Below are positions 1 to 9,067 of a stretch of 64,000 nucleotides of DNA, piece after piece (the first letter of the stretch is position 1; each line of letters starts with the position of its first letter). The DNA comes from Syntrophobacterales bacterium (lineage in GTDB: Bacteria > Desulfobacterota > Desulfobaccia > Desulfobaccales > 0-14-0-80-60-11). The translations under genes and the position numbers were made by a program. Where the stretch lies: NCBI GenBank assembly GCA_023229795.1, contig JALNYP010000011.1, positions 10,827 through 74,826 of the forward strand. Direction: 5' to 3'. The notes beneath the pieces are model-generated. The model worked only from the letters and a program-made list of their open reading frames with translations. It did not search any database and had not been told where the DNA came from.

Positions 1-705
1 CCCCTCCAGATCCACCGGAGCCGCTGCTACTTCCTGCGGGCAGGAAAGCACCAGGGCGCATTCCCCTTTGATCTCCCGGTCCTGTAGCTCCCGGGCGATC
101 TCCGCAACCGGCCCCCGCCAGGTCTCCTCAAATTTCTTGGTGAGCTCCCGCACCACCAGGACCTCCCGGTGGGGCATGGCGCCGGCTACTTCCGTGAGCG
201 TCCGGGCCAGGCGTCCCGGGGCTTCATACATGATAATCACCCGGTTCTCCGCTGCCAGGGCCTGGAGCATTTTTAGACGCCGGCCCTCGCCCCGGGGCAG
301 GAAACCCACAAACAGTATATCCCCTTTGAACCCCGAAAGCGAGAGCGCCGCCACCCCGGCGGCCGGCCCGGGCACGGCTTCCACCCGCACCCCCGCCTCC
401 CAGGCCCGGGCCACCAGGTCGGCGCCGGGGTCCGAAAATCCCGGGGTCCCGGCGTCGGTCACTATGGCAATATTTTCTCCGGTCATGAGCCGTCGGACCA
501 ACTCCGGGCCCCGGCTCGTCTGATTGTGGGCGTGGTAGCTGATCAGCGGCGTCCTGATGCCGTAATGGGTCAAAAGCTTCCGGGTGTGGCGGGTGTCCTC
601 CGCGGCGATCAGGTCCGCCTCTTTGAGCACCCTCAGAGCCCGTAAGGTAATATCCTCCAGGTTGCCGATGGGCGTGGCGACGATATAAAGGGTGCCGACG
701 GCCAT
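1..705 (-). CDS. rsmI: 16S rRNA (cytidine-1402-2'-O)-methyltransferase RsmI (3' end outside window)
   Basis: Read from ATG at 705, the frame stays open to base 1, giving 235 residues of a protein usually about 280 long, so the C-terminus is cut by the window edge. The family signatures are visible in order: TPIGNLEDIT near residue 10, AEDTRHTRKLL near 35, SYHAHNQ, and DAGTPGFSDPG near 80, the SAM-binding loops of the tetrapyrrole-methylase fold. RsmI 2'-O-methylates C1402 in the decoding centre of 16S rRNA. It lies downstream of yraN, a common neighbour, and closes the ribosome/RNA gene block on this strand. No oddities are seen in the visible part. Confidence 0.95.
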   Translation of the reverse strand, partial: MAVGTLYIVATPIGNLEDITLRALRVLKEADLIAAEDTRHTRKLLTHYGIRTPLISYHAHNQTSRGPELVRRLMTGENIAIVTDAGTPGFSDPGADLVARAWEAGVRVEAVPGPAAGVAALSLSGFKGDILFVGFLPRGEGRRLKMLQALAAENRVIIMYEAPGRLARTLTEVAGAMPHREVLVVRELTKKFEETWRGPVAEIARELQDREIKGECALVLSCPQEVAAAPVDLEG

Positions 706-796
706 ATTAACCCACGAGTTTCTCTAGAAGATGCTTGCATACGCCGCCGCCGGGGGGCGGCGGCGCCACATCTTCATAATTTTGCGTATCGCTCGC

Positions 797-1771
797 TTAG
801 AACGCTTCCTGAATAATCTCCACCTGGGCCTCATCCGCTTCCAGGAGAATGGCCACCACATCAAAGCGCACCAGCACGTCCTCGCCCAGGCGCTTCTGTT
901 TCAGATAATAAGCCGCCAGGCGCCGCAGGCGCTGCTGCTTGGCAACAGACACCGCCTCCTGAGGGCTGCCGAACCTCAGGCTCTTCCGGGTCTTGACCTC
1001 CACGATCACCAGCGTCTTCCCCTGCCGGGCGATGAGGTCGATCTCGCCCAAAGGCGTCACGTAATTGCGCTCCAGGATTTTATAACCCTGCTTTTTTAAA
1101 GCCGCCGCGGCCAGGTCTTCGCCTTGATCACCCAACTGCCGCCTGGAAGGAGAGGGCGGACACGCAGGTCCGCCCCTACCTCTTGTCGCAATCGGGTTGC
1201 TCTTGAAGGTGGCTAACCAGCGATCAAAATCATCCACTCCCTGGGGCCGCGGATTCTCTCGGTCTAATTCCCATTTCTGGGGGTTATATTTAATGTACTC
1301 TCGGATGCGGTTTAAGGCCTCATCATTGCGGATCACGTGCTCGTAAAAACTCCGTTGCCAGAGGTGATCCTTAAACTGCTTCCATCCATGTTCTTTGACG
1401 CCATGAATATATTCATTCGTCGACATCGTCTTAAACCACTGCACTATCTTTTGTAGGGGCGCACCTGTGTGTGCGCCCTCGATGTCAGGCGACGAAGAAC
1501 TTGCTATAAAAACGATGCCATGGAAATGGTTCGGCATAACCACGCAGTATTCATCTACTTTGGCTGGCTTAAATTTCCGTTCTAATTCTTTCCACCATCT
1601 TACCACCGAAATTCCGGCCTGGTTTAAACACATCTTTCCATTGCGAATCTCCCCAAAGAGACATTCCCGGTTTTGAACACATACCGTGACAAAATAGGCC
1701 CCCTCCTGGGAATAATCATAACCAGATAAACGGGGGGATTTCCGATGCCACATCATTCTCCTCTCACCCAT
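797..1771 (-). CDS. yraN: In-frame fusion: REP-associated tyrosine transposase (RAYT) + YraN nuclease-like protein
   Basis: One 324-residue frame joins two unrelated proteins. Residues about 6-170 are a RAYT (Y1 transposase) domain: start block SGYDYSQEGAYFVTVCVQN, the HUH pair in MPNHFHG (H82, H84) and the likely catalytic tyrosine Y159 in REYIKYNP. Residues about 211-324 are a near-complete YraN/UPF0102 protein with GEIDLIA (242-248) and VEVK (257-260), the metal-binding core of the PD-(D/E)XK fold. The linker (about 197-209) is encoded by a REP-like palindrome. The ATG lies inside the last codons of rnhB, and ATGs at residues 6 and 7 are alternatives. yraN normally sits exactly here, after rnhB and before rsmI, so a RAYT seems to have entered at its 5' end and removed its start. 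An internal TTG at residue 213 might still start YraN alone. Whether the product is a fusion, two proteins or nothing is unknown. Confidence 0.85.
   Translation of the reverse strand: MGERRMMWHRKSPRLSGYDYSQEGAYFVTVCVQNRECLFGEIRNGKMCLNQAGISVVRWWKELERKFKPAKVDEYCVVMPNHFHGIVFIASSSSPDIEGAHTGAPLQKIVQWFKTMSTNEYIHGVKEHGWKQFKDHLWQRSFYEHVIRNDEALNRIREYIKYNPQKWELDRENPRPQGVDDFDRWLATFKSNPIATRGRGGPACPPSPSRRQLGDQGEDLAAAALKKQGYKILERNYVTPLGEIDLIARQGKTLVIVEVKTRKSLRFGSPQEAVSVAKQQRLRRLAAYYLKQKRLGEDVLVRFDVVAILLEADEAQVEIIQEAF
1154..1180. repeat. REP-like palindrome, family A (inside the fusion gene)
   Basis: GGGCGGAC and GTCCGCCC arms flank a short loop, followed by CCTAC. It lies in coding sequence and encodes the linker between the transposase and YraN domains (RGGPACPP). 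The same unit recurs at 1453, 4617, 4648, 6030, 6063 and 58183. Confidence 0.8.
1453..1478. repeat. REP-like palindrome, family A variant (inside RAYT domain)
   Basis: GTAGGGGCGCAC and GTGCGCCC arms, in opposite orientation to the copy at 1154. It encodes residues near EGAHTGAPL, in the variable loop after the HUH motif of the transposase domain. Confidence 0.75.
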
Positions 1772-2388
1772 TCCCTCACGCCCCGGAAGGTGCGGCGGTG
1801 GAGAGGGCAGGGGCCCCAGCAGCGCAGGGCCTCGAGGTGTTCGGCGGTGGCGTAGCCCTTGTGCCGGGCGAAATTATATTGGGGAAAGCGCCGGTGGCAG
1901 GCCTCCATCAGCCGGTCCCGATAGACCTTGGCCACCACGGAGGCCGCGGAAATAGAGGGACAACGATCGTCCCCTTTGATCACCGGTTGTTGGGGAAGGC
2001 TCAGGGGCAGGGGTTGGTTGCCGTCCACCAGGACCATCTGGGGGACCTGGGACAGATTGCGGATGGCCAGGGCCATGGCCTTCAAGGAGGCGGCCAGGAT
2101 ACCCTGGGCCTCGATCTGGCGGGGGCCCACCTCGCGAATCGACAGGGCCAGGGCCTGGCTCCGGATCTGGAGATCCAGCTCCGCCCTGACCTCCGGGCTG
2201 AGGCGCTTGGAATCCCTGAGTCCGGGAAATGCGACGCCGGCTGGGAGGATGACGGCCGCGGCCACCACCGGACCCGCCAGGGGGCCCCGGCCCACCTCGT
2301 CCACGCCGGCTATGAAGGTCAATCCCTGAAGACGCCAAAAACCTTCCGGGTCAGCAAGTACGTCGATGCTGCCCGGAGGGTGGCTCAT
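1753..2388 (-). CDS. rnhB: Ribonuclease HII
   Basis: This 211-residue protein cleaves the RNA strand of RNA-DNA hybrids and removes single ribonucleotides from DNA. The GVDEVGRGPLAGPV block carries the first two catalytic acids (D30, E31). KGDDRCPSISAASVVAKVYRD supplies the next acidic residue and the conserved lysine, and the HKGYAT segment is also present. The start ATG overlaps the rplS stop (ATGA), so the two are probably translationally coupled. The 3' end overlaps the start of the RAYT-YraN fusion by 19 bases, yet RnhB ends with the normal LHRRTFRG region, so the insertion next door did not truncate it. Confidence 0.96.
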   Translation of the reverse strand: MSHPPGSIDVLADPEGFWRLQGLTFIAGVDEVGRGPLAGPVVAAAVILPAGVAFPGLRDSKRLSPEVRAELDLQIRSQALALSIREVGPRQIEAQGILAASLKAMALAIRNLSQVPQMVLVDGNQPLPLSLPQQPVIKGDDRCPSISAASVVAKVYRDRLMEACHRRFPQYNFARHKGYATAEHLEALRCWGPCPLHRRTFRGVREWVRGE

Positions 2389-2738
2389 AACATCGGGGTC
2401 CGCTTTTCCTTGATCCGGGCGGCCTTGCCCTTCCGCTCTCTCAGGTAATAGAGGCGGCCCTGGCGGACTTTACCCCGGGTCAGCACCACCACCTGGTCGA
2501 TGTTGGGCGAATGAATGGGGAAGATGCGCTCCACCCCCACGCCATAGGAGACCTTGCGCACCGTAAAGCTGGCGCCGGACAGGCCGCCGTGCTTGCGGAT
2601 GACCACCCCTTTGAAGACCTGGATGCGCTCCTTGTCCCCTTCCACGATGCGTACATGCACTTCCACGGTGTCCCCGGGGCGAAAGGCCGGCAAATCCGCC
2701 CGCATCTGCTCCCGGGATAATTGATCTACACGTTCCAT
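2385..2738 (-). CDS. rplS: 50S ribosomal protein L19
   Basis: A 117-residue L19 with the typical FRPGDTVEVHVRI start and the IFPIHSPNI and RRGKVRR-like (TRGKVRQGRLYYLRER) blocks. The frame is open further upstream, but the family starts at MERVDQLSREQ, so ATG at 2738 is chosen. It lies 8 bases after the trmD stop and overlaps rnhB by 4 bases. L19 sits at the 30S-50S interface. The C-terminal tail KEKRTPML is slightly longer than in many homologues. Confidence 0.97.
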   Translation of the reverse strand: MERVDQLSREQMRADLPAFRPGDTVEVHVRIVEGDKERIQVFKGVVIRKHGGLSGASFTVRKVSYGVGVERIFPIHSPNIDQVVVLTRGKVRQGRLYYLRERKGKAARIKEKRTPML

Positions 2739-2746
2739 TTCCTCAC

Positions 2747-3484
2747 CTATCCTTCGCCTGGCGCCTGGGCCAGGGATTTGATAAATTCTCGGTCTTCCTT
2801 GCTGAGCTCGGCCTTGGCCAGCAAATCCGGCCGCCGCCGCACCGTGCGCTCCAGGGACCGTTGCCGCCGCCACCGGGCGATCCTGGCGTGGTCGCCTTCC
2901 AGCAGCACCTGGGGCGCCTCCCGGCCTTCGAAGACCCGGGGCCGGGTGTAATGCGGATATTCCAGGAGGCCATCCTGGAACGATTCTTCTTCCGTGGCCC
3001 CTTCGCCGCCCAGGACGCCGGGCAGCAGCCGGGTCACCGCGTCGGCCACGATCAGAGCCGGGATTTCACCCCCGGTCAGAATATAATCGCCTATTGACAA
3101 CTCTTCATCAATATAAAAATGAATCCGGTCGTCCACGCCCTCATAATGCCCGCAGATGAGCAAGAGGTGCCGGCAGCCGGCCAGTTGCCCGGCCTTGGCC
3201 TGGCTGAACACCGGGCCCCCGGGGCCCAGCAGGATCACCCGGGTGGCCGGATCTTCCTGCCGCACCGCCCGGATAGCCGCCGCCAGCGGCTCGATTTTCA
3301 TGACCATGCCGGGGCCGCCGCCGAAGGGCCGGTCGTCCGTCACCTGGTGCCGGTCCACGGTATAGTCCCGCAGGTTCAGCACCCGGTAGATGACCGCTCC
3401 CTGGGCCTGGGCCCGCTGGAGCATGCTCTGGCTCAAGGGCGACCTGAAAAACTCGGGAAACAGGGTCAACAGGTCGATCTGCAT
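2747..3484 (-). CDS. trmD: tRNA (guanine-37-N1)-methyltransferase TrmD
   Basis: A 245-residue SPOUT-family enzyme that methylates G37 next to the anticodon and so prevents +1 frameshifting. It starts MQIDLLTLFPEFF, the canonical N-terminus, so ATG at 3484 is used although the frame extends upstream. The trefoil-knot SAM site is visible in LGPGGPVFSQAKA, LICGHYEGVDDRI and SIGDYILTGGE. It lies between rimM and rplS, as in most bacteria. Length and motifs are normal. Confidence 0.97.
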   Translation of the reverse strand: MQIDLLTLFPEFFRSPLSQSMLQRAQAQGAVIYRVLNLRDYTVDRHQVTDDRPFGGGPGMVMKIEPLAAAIRAVRQEDPATRVILLGPGGPVFSQAKAGQLAGCRHLLLICGHYEGVDDRIHFYIDEELSIGDYILTGGEIPALIVADAVTRLLPGVLGGEGATEEESFQDGLLEYPHYTRPRVFEGREAPQVLLEGDHARIARWRRQRSLERTVRRRPDLLAKAELSKEDREFIKSLAQAPGEG

Positions 3485-3513
3485 CCGCTTATCAGCGTTC
3501 CTTGGGGCTGAGC

Positions 3514-4041
3514 TTACAACAATCCTTCCGGAGGCGAGGCCTTGATTACCCCTTCCTCCAGGTTGATTTCGATGATGACGTCCTCCACCGCGGGCAGCAG
3601 CAGCTCCTGTTCTCCCTGACGCACCACGTAAACGTCGTGGCCCGGGGTGGAGATGATGCTCTCCAGGTGTCCCAACAGGGTGCCGTCGGCCGCGTCGACT
3701 ACGGCCAAACCCAGCACCTGGAACCAGTAATATTCCCCTTCGGGCAGCGGCGGGAACCGCCGGGGGTCCCCCTGGACCTCCAGCCCCGCCAGCTCTTCCG
3801 CCCGGCTGCGGCTGAGTACGTCTGTCAGGCACAGCAGCACCTGGTTCTTATGGCGCCGGGCTTCGAGCACCCGGTAGCTCTTGCCGCCGATCCAGACTTC
3901 GCCTAAAGCCGCAAACACCTCCGGGTCCGTGGTGGCCGCGTCCGCGTCCGCCCGGACCTTGACGGCGCCCTTAATGCCCTGGGCTCCGGAAATGCGCCCC
4001 AAGCCGATCAGCGGGCCGGGGGCCGTCTGCCTGCTACTCAA
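3514..4041 (-). CDS. rimM: Ribosome maturation factor RimM
   Basis: A 175-residue protein with the N-terminal RimM domain (LIGLGRISGAQGIKGAVKV) and a C-terminal PRC-barrel (PEGEYYWFQVLGLAV through VEDVIIEINLEEGVI). RimM binds S19 and helps mature the 30S head. Its start overlaps the end of khpA by 8 bases and it is followed by trmD 29 bases later, the usual order. The C-terminus is complete. Confidence 0.95.
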   Translation of the reverse strand: MSSRQTAPGPLIGLGRISGAQGIKGAVKVRADADAATTDPEVFAALGEVWIGGKSYRVLEARRHKNQVLLCLTDVLSRSRAEELAGLEVQGDPRRFPPLPEGEYYWFQVLGLAVVDAADGTLLGHLESIISTPGHDVYVVRQGEQELLLPAVEDVIIEINLEEGVIKASPPEGLL

Positions 4042-4264
4042 TGATTTCCAGGACCGCCCGTTTGCGAATCTTGGTGGACGCGGCGCTGAGAATGGTGCGC
4101 ATCGCCCGGGCGGTGCGTCCTTGCTTGCCGATCACCTTCCCCAGATCTTCTTTGGCTACCTTCAGTTCGATAACTGAGGTTTGCTCCCCTTGGATTTCCT
4201 TGACCTCCACCTGTTCAGGATTATCTACCAGTGACTGGGCGATGAACTTCACCAACTCCTTCAT
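4034..4264 (-). CDS. khpA: KH-domain RNA-binding protein KhpA (YlqC family)
   Basis: A 76-residue single KH domain. The GxxG RNA-binding loop is GKQG within DLGKVIGKQGRT. Of two possible ATGs, 4264 is chosen because GAGGTG lies 5 bases upstream and the family begins MKELVKFIAQSLVDNPEQV; ATG at 4282 would add six residues. KhpA binds many RNAs and in Gram-positives pairs with KhpB; no khpB is in the window. It sits between rpsP and rimM, its usual place. Confidence 0.93.
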   Translation of the reverse strand: MKELVKFIAQSLVDNPEQVEVKEIQGEQTSVIELKVAKEDLGKVIGKQGRTARAMRTILSAASTKIRKRAVLEIIE

Positions 4265-4323
4265 AGTAGTCACCTCTGTCAAGGGATAGGGCGATCAACC
4301 TCCCTGGTGCTTCTGGGCCGCCT

Positions 4324-4581
4324 TTAGGCTTCCGGCGCGGCTGCTCCACGGGGCCGCTTCAGCAGGCTGGCCACCGTATCAGTGGGGGTTGCCCCCTTGC
4401 CCACCCACTCCTGCAGCAGGTCTTCTTTCACCGATACCGCTGCCGGTTCCTGGCGCGGATCATAGGTGCCGATAATATCCAGAAAGCTACCGTTCCGGGG
4501 AGACTCACTGTTGCTCACCACGATGCGATAGAATGGGCGCTTTTTCGCGCCGTAACGGGCCAAACGTATACGCAATGCCAT
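4324..4581 (-). CDS. rpsP: 30S ribosomal protein S16
   Basis: An 85-residue S16 with the MALRIRLARYGAKKRPFYRIVV start and GSFLDIIGTYDP block. AAGGAGG lies about 12 bases before ATG 4581, a slightly long spacing. The open frame upstream runs into REP repeats and is ignored. S16 is needed for early 30S assembly. It heads the rpsP-khpA-rimM-trmD-rplS run and is separated from ffh by a pair of REP-like palindromes. Confidence 0.97.
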   Translation of the reverse strand: MALRIRLARYGAKKRPFYRIVVSNSESPRNGSFLDIIGTYDPRQEPAAVSVKEDLLQEWVGKGATPTDTVASLLKRPRGAAAPEA

Positions 4582-4616
4582 GGACGCTGCTGTAACCTCC
4601 TTAGGTTTGATGGGGC

Positions 4617-4672
4617 GTAGGGGCGGACTCAGATGTCCGCCCTCAAAGGCGCACACCCAGGTGCGCCCTTAC
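4617..4672. repeat. Inverted pair of family A REP-like palindromes
   Basis: Two palindromes (4617-4642 and 4648-4672), one beginning GTAGGGGCGGAC and the other ending GCGCCCTTAC, lie in opposite orientation between ffh and rpsP. The arrangement resembles a BIME (REP doublet). It may form mRNA hairpins after ffh; there is no T-run, so I do not call it a terminator. Confidence 0.8.
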
Positions 4673-4679
4673 AAAAAAG

Positions 4680-6020
4680 CTATTGCATAAAATTCATGGG
4701 GAGCCGCATCTTCCCCTTCTTGCCGCCTTTGGCTACCTGCTTGATCATCTTTTGGGTCATGGTGAAATTCTTCAGCAGCCGGTTGACGTCCTGGACGGTG
4801 GTGCCGCTGCCCATGGCGATGCGCCGGCGGCGGCTGCCGTTGATGATGTTATGGTCGGCCCGCTCGCCCGGCGTCATGGAGCTGATGATGGCCTCCACCC
4901 GTTTCAAGTCCTTCTCATCAGGCTGCATGCCCTTGAGGTCCTTAATCTTGCCCCCCAGGCCGGGGATCATGCCCAGGAGCTGCTCCATGCTGCCCATTTT
5001 CTTGATCTGTTTGAGCTGATCGCGAAAATCATCCAGGGTGAAGGCCTCCTGGCGCAGCTTCTTTTCCAGGGCCTTGACCTCGTCGGCGTCGTAGGCCTCC
5101 TGGGCCTTTTCGATCAGGGTGAGGACGTCCCCCATCCCCAAAATCCGCGAAGCCAGCCGGTCCGGATGAAAAACCTCCAGCGCGTCCAGCTTTTCCCCGA
5201 CGCCTAAAAATTTGATGGGCTGGCCGATGACCTCGCGCATGGACAGGGCCGCCCCGCCCCGGGCATCGCCTTCCACCTTGGTGAGGATCACCCCGGTAAG
5301 TTTGAGGAGGTCATGAAAACTCTGGCCTACGGTCACCGCGTCCTGGCCGGTCATGGCGTCCGCCACCAACAGGATCTCGTTGGGTTCGACCTTGGCCCGG
5401 ATGGCTTTGAGCTCCTCCATCAGCGGCGCATCCACGTGCAGCCGCCCTGCGGTATCCAGGATCACCGTATCCAGGCCCTCGGCGTAGGCCGCCTCCATAG
5501 CCGCGGCCGCGATGGCCACCGGGTTCTGGCTGGCCTCGGTGGGATGCACCATGACCCCGAGGTCCGCGCCCAGGCGTTTCAACTGCTCGATGGCCGCGGG
5601 CCGCTGCACGTCCGCGGGCACCAGGTACGGCTGCCGGCCCTGGCTTTTCAGGCGCTTTGCCAGCTTGGCCGCGGTGGTGGTCTTGCCGGACCCCTGCAGG
5701 CCCACCAGCATCAGGGCCACCGGCGGCTTGCCGCTCAGATCCAGGCGGGGCGACTCGCCGCCCAACAGCGCGGTAAGCTCCTCGTGCACGATCTTGATGA
5801 CCTGCTGGGCCGGGGTCAGCGACCGCATCACCTCTTCGCCGACGGCCCGCTCCCGAATGCGCTCGATAAAGGCCTTGGTGACCTTATAATTGACGTCGGC
5901 CTCCAAGAGCGCCAGGCGCACCTCGCGCAGCGCCTCGCCAACCTGGGCCTCGTTGAGCTTGCCCCGGCCTTTGAGCTTCTTGAAGACGGCGTTTAATTTG
6001 TCGGATAGTCGGTCAAACAT
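4680..6020 (-). CDS. ffh: Signal recognition particle GTPase Ffh (SRP54)
   Basis: A 446-residue protein with the N-domain helix bundle (residues 1-95), the G domain with P-loop GLQGSGKTTTAAKL (about 107-120), DTAGR and the GDARGGAA box, and a methionine-rich M domain carrying the RNA-binding SRRRRIAMGSGTTV near residue 400. It binds signal sequences and the SRP RNA for co-translational targeting. The guanine-specificity motif, usually TKxD, reads TKVE here (nucleotides near 5280), a conservative change. It lies just upstream of rpsP, a typical position, and no SRP RNA gene was recognised nearby. Confidence 0.97.
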   Translation of the reverse strand: MFDRLSDKLNAVFKKLKGRGKLNEAQVGEALREVRLALLEADVNYKVTKAFIERIRERAVGEEVMRSLTPAQQVIKIVHEELTALLGGESPRLDLSGKPPVALMLVGLQGSGKTTTAAKLAKRLKSQGRQPYLVPADVQRPAAIEQLKRLGADLGVMVHPTEASQNPVAIAAAAMEAAYAEGLDTVILDTAGRLHVDAPLMEELKAIRAKVEPNEILLVADAMTGQDAVTVGQSFHDLLKLTGVILTKVEGDARGGAALSMREVIGQPIKFLGVGEKLDALEVFHPDRLASRILGMGDVLTLIEKAQEAYDADEVKALEKKLRQEAFTLDDFRDQLKQIKKMGSMEQLLGMIPGLGGKIKDLKGMQPDEKDLKRVEAIISSMTPGERADHNIINGSRRRRIAMGSGTTVQDVNRLLKNFTMTQKMIKQVAKGGKKGKMRLPMNFMQ

Positions 6021-6029
6021 ATTTTTTCT

Positions 6030-6159
6030 GTAGGGGCGGACCCAGGTGTCCGCCCTGCTTGAGGGCGCACACGCAGGTCCGCCCCTCCATTTTTAGTCAC
6101 TCGTTCCCAAGCTCTGCTTGGGCATCATTGGGAAAATAGTGGGCCATGCCCACCCTACA
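6030..6159. repeat. REP mosaic: two family A, one family E, one family F palindrome
   Basis: Between rtcB and ffh lie an inverted family A pair (6030-6055, 6063-6087), a family E unit based on TTCCCAAGC/GCTTGGG (6103-6123) and a family F unit based on GTGGGCCATGCCCACCCTAC (6139-6159). The same families recur in other spacers. A weak degenerate AAAACC-type stretch follows to 6230. Confidence 0.75.
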
Positions 6160-6234
6160 ATTTTGCCCAGGGCAGGCCAAACCCGCCTTTTGTACCCTTG
6201 TTATACCAGAAAACCCCAAACTAAAAACCGAAAT

Positions 6235-7674
<1,440 letters not shown>

Positions 7675-7684
7675 AAGACAGTTT

Positions 7685-7705
7685 CCAGTGGTCAGTAATC
7701 AGTGC
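7685..7705. repeat. Short heptad array (NNTCAGT type)
   Basis: Three 7-base units (CCAGTGG, TCAGTAA, TCAGTGC) lie 10 bases upstream of the rtcB start codon. It is a small member of the 7-base-period arrays found throughout this window. Confidence 0.55.
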
Positions 7706-7735
7706 TGTGCTCCTGATCCCTGACATATAATAACT

Positions 7736-8191
7736 TCACAGATCCAGGACCACCGTGGCCCGCCAGCCGCCGTGGTCGGGCACGATTTCCAGTTGATGAA
7801 AGGTCGCCGCCTTGACCGCGGTCTTGGCCGGATGCCGGGTCTCATCGTAAATGTCCCCCTGCACCCGAGCATCCAAATGCTCATCGGTCAGGGTCACCAC
7901 GGTAAAATCCCGGCCCAAAAATCCATCGATATCAAAAAGATAAAGCAGGTGGTTGAGCCAGTCAACCAGGAGGGCTTCCCGGTCGCTGGAGGCCACGCTC
8001 ACCTCTCGGATAACCCTGCGTCGCAAAAACCGCACGTCCGTCAGGGTGGCGCTTAAGGCGCGACCCGCATTTTCAAAGAGCCGGGGAAGACTCTCGCCCC
8101 ACAAGCGCCAGGCCAGGTCCGCGGTATGCGGCATCTGACGATAAGGGCGACGCCGCCTCCGGAGAGAGGCCTCCGCGTTTCTGCCTTTCAT
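7736..8191 (-). CDS. Archease (RtcB activator)
   Basis: A 151-residue archease. The motif PYRQMPHTADLAWRLWG matches the family start, with the metal-binding Asp in HTAD, and the C-terminal KAATFHQLEIV and VVLDL segments are typical. Archease speeds RtcB guanylylation and lets it turn over many times. An arginine-rich leader (SLRRRRRPYR) precedes the domain; ATG at 8191 is the only start that keeps the PYR segment, but no good ribosome binding site precedes it. It lies directly upstream of rtcB, which supports the call. Confidence 0.92.
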   Translation of the reverse strand: MKGRNAEASLRRRRRPYRQMPHTADLAWRLWGESLPRLFENAGRALSATLTDVRFLRRRVIREVSVASSDREALLVDWLNHLLYLFDIDGFLGRDFTVVTLTDEHLDARVQGDIYDETRHPAKTAVKAATFHQLEIVPDHGGWRATVVLDL

Positions 8192-8282
8192 AACTTAATT
8201 AAGTTAAGAACTTTACAACTTATATCAAGCCCTGGAATAATTCAGCCGGGCACAATTTCTACCCTGGGAGCAGGCCAGCTTC

Positions 8283-8933
<651 letters not shown>

Positions 8934-8954
8934 TTGTTTAACCTTGTGCAATCC

Positions 8955-8981
8955 TATAGGGCGGCCTGTGGCCGCCTTTAG
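8955..8981. repeat. REP-like palindrome, family H
   Basis: TATAGGGCGGCC and GGCCGCC arms with a TGT loop, between iorB and iorA. The same unit is at 39331-39350. It could form a hairpin within the iorAB mRNA. Confidence 0.7.
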
Positions 8982-9067
8982 GCCCAGGAGGGGACGCCTC
9001 TTGCTCCCAAATTCTTAAGGGGTCGGAGCAGAGACGGGTGCCCCTTGCCCTCTCCCTCAGAACCCAA

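Noticed and set aside
68..523. Plus-strand frame opposite rsmI
   Set aside because: Serine/arginine-rich shadow of a clear rsmI on the other strand; high GC makes long shadow frames common here.
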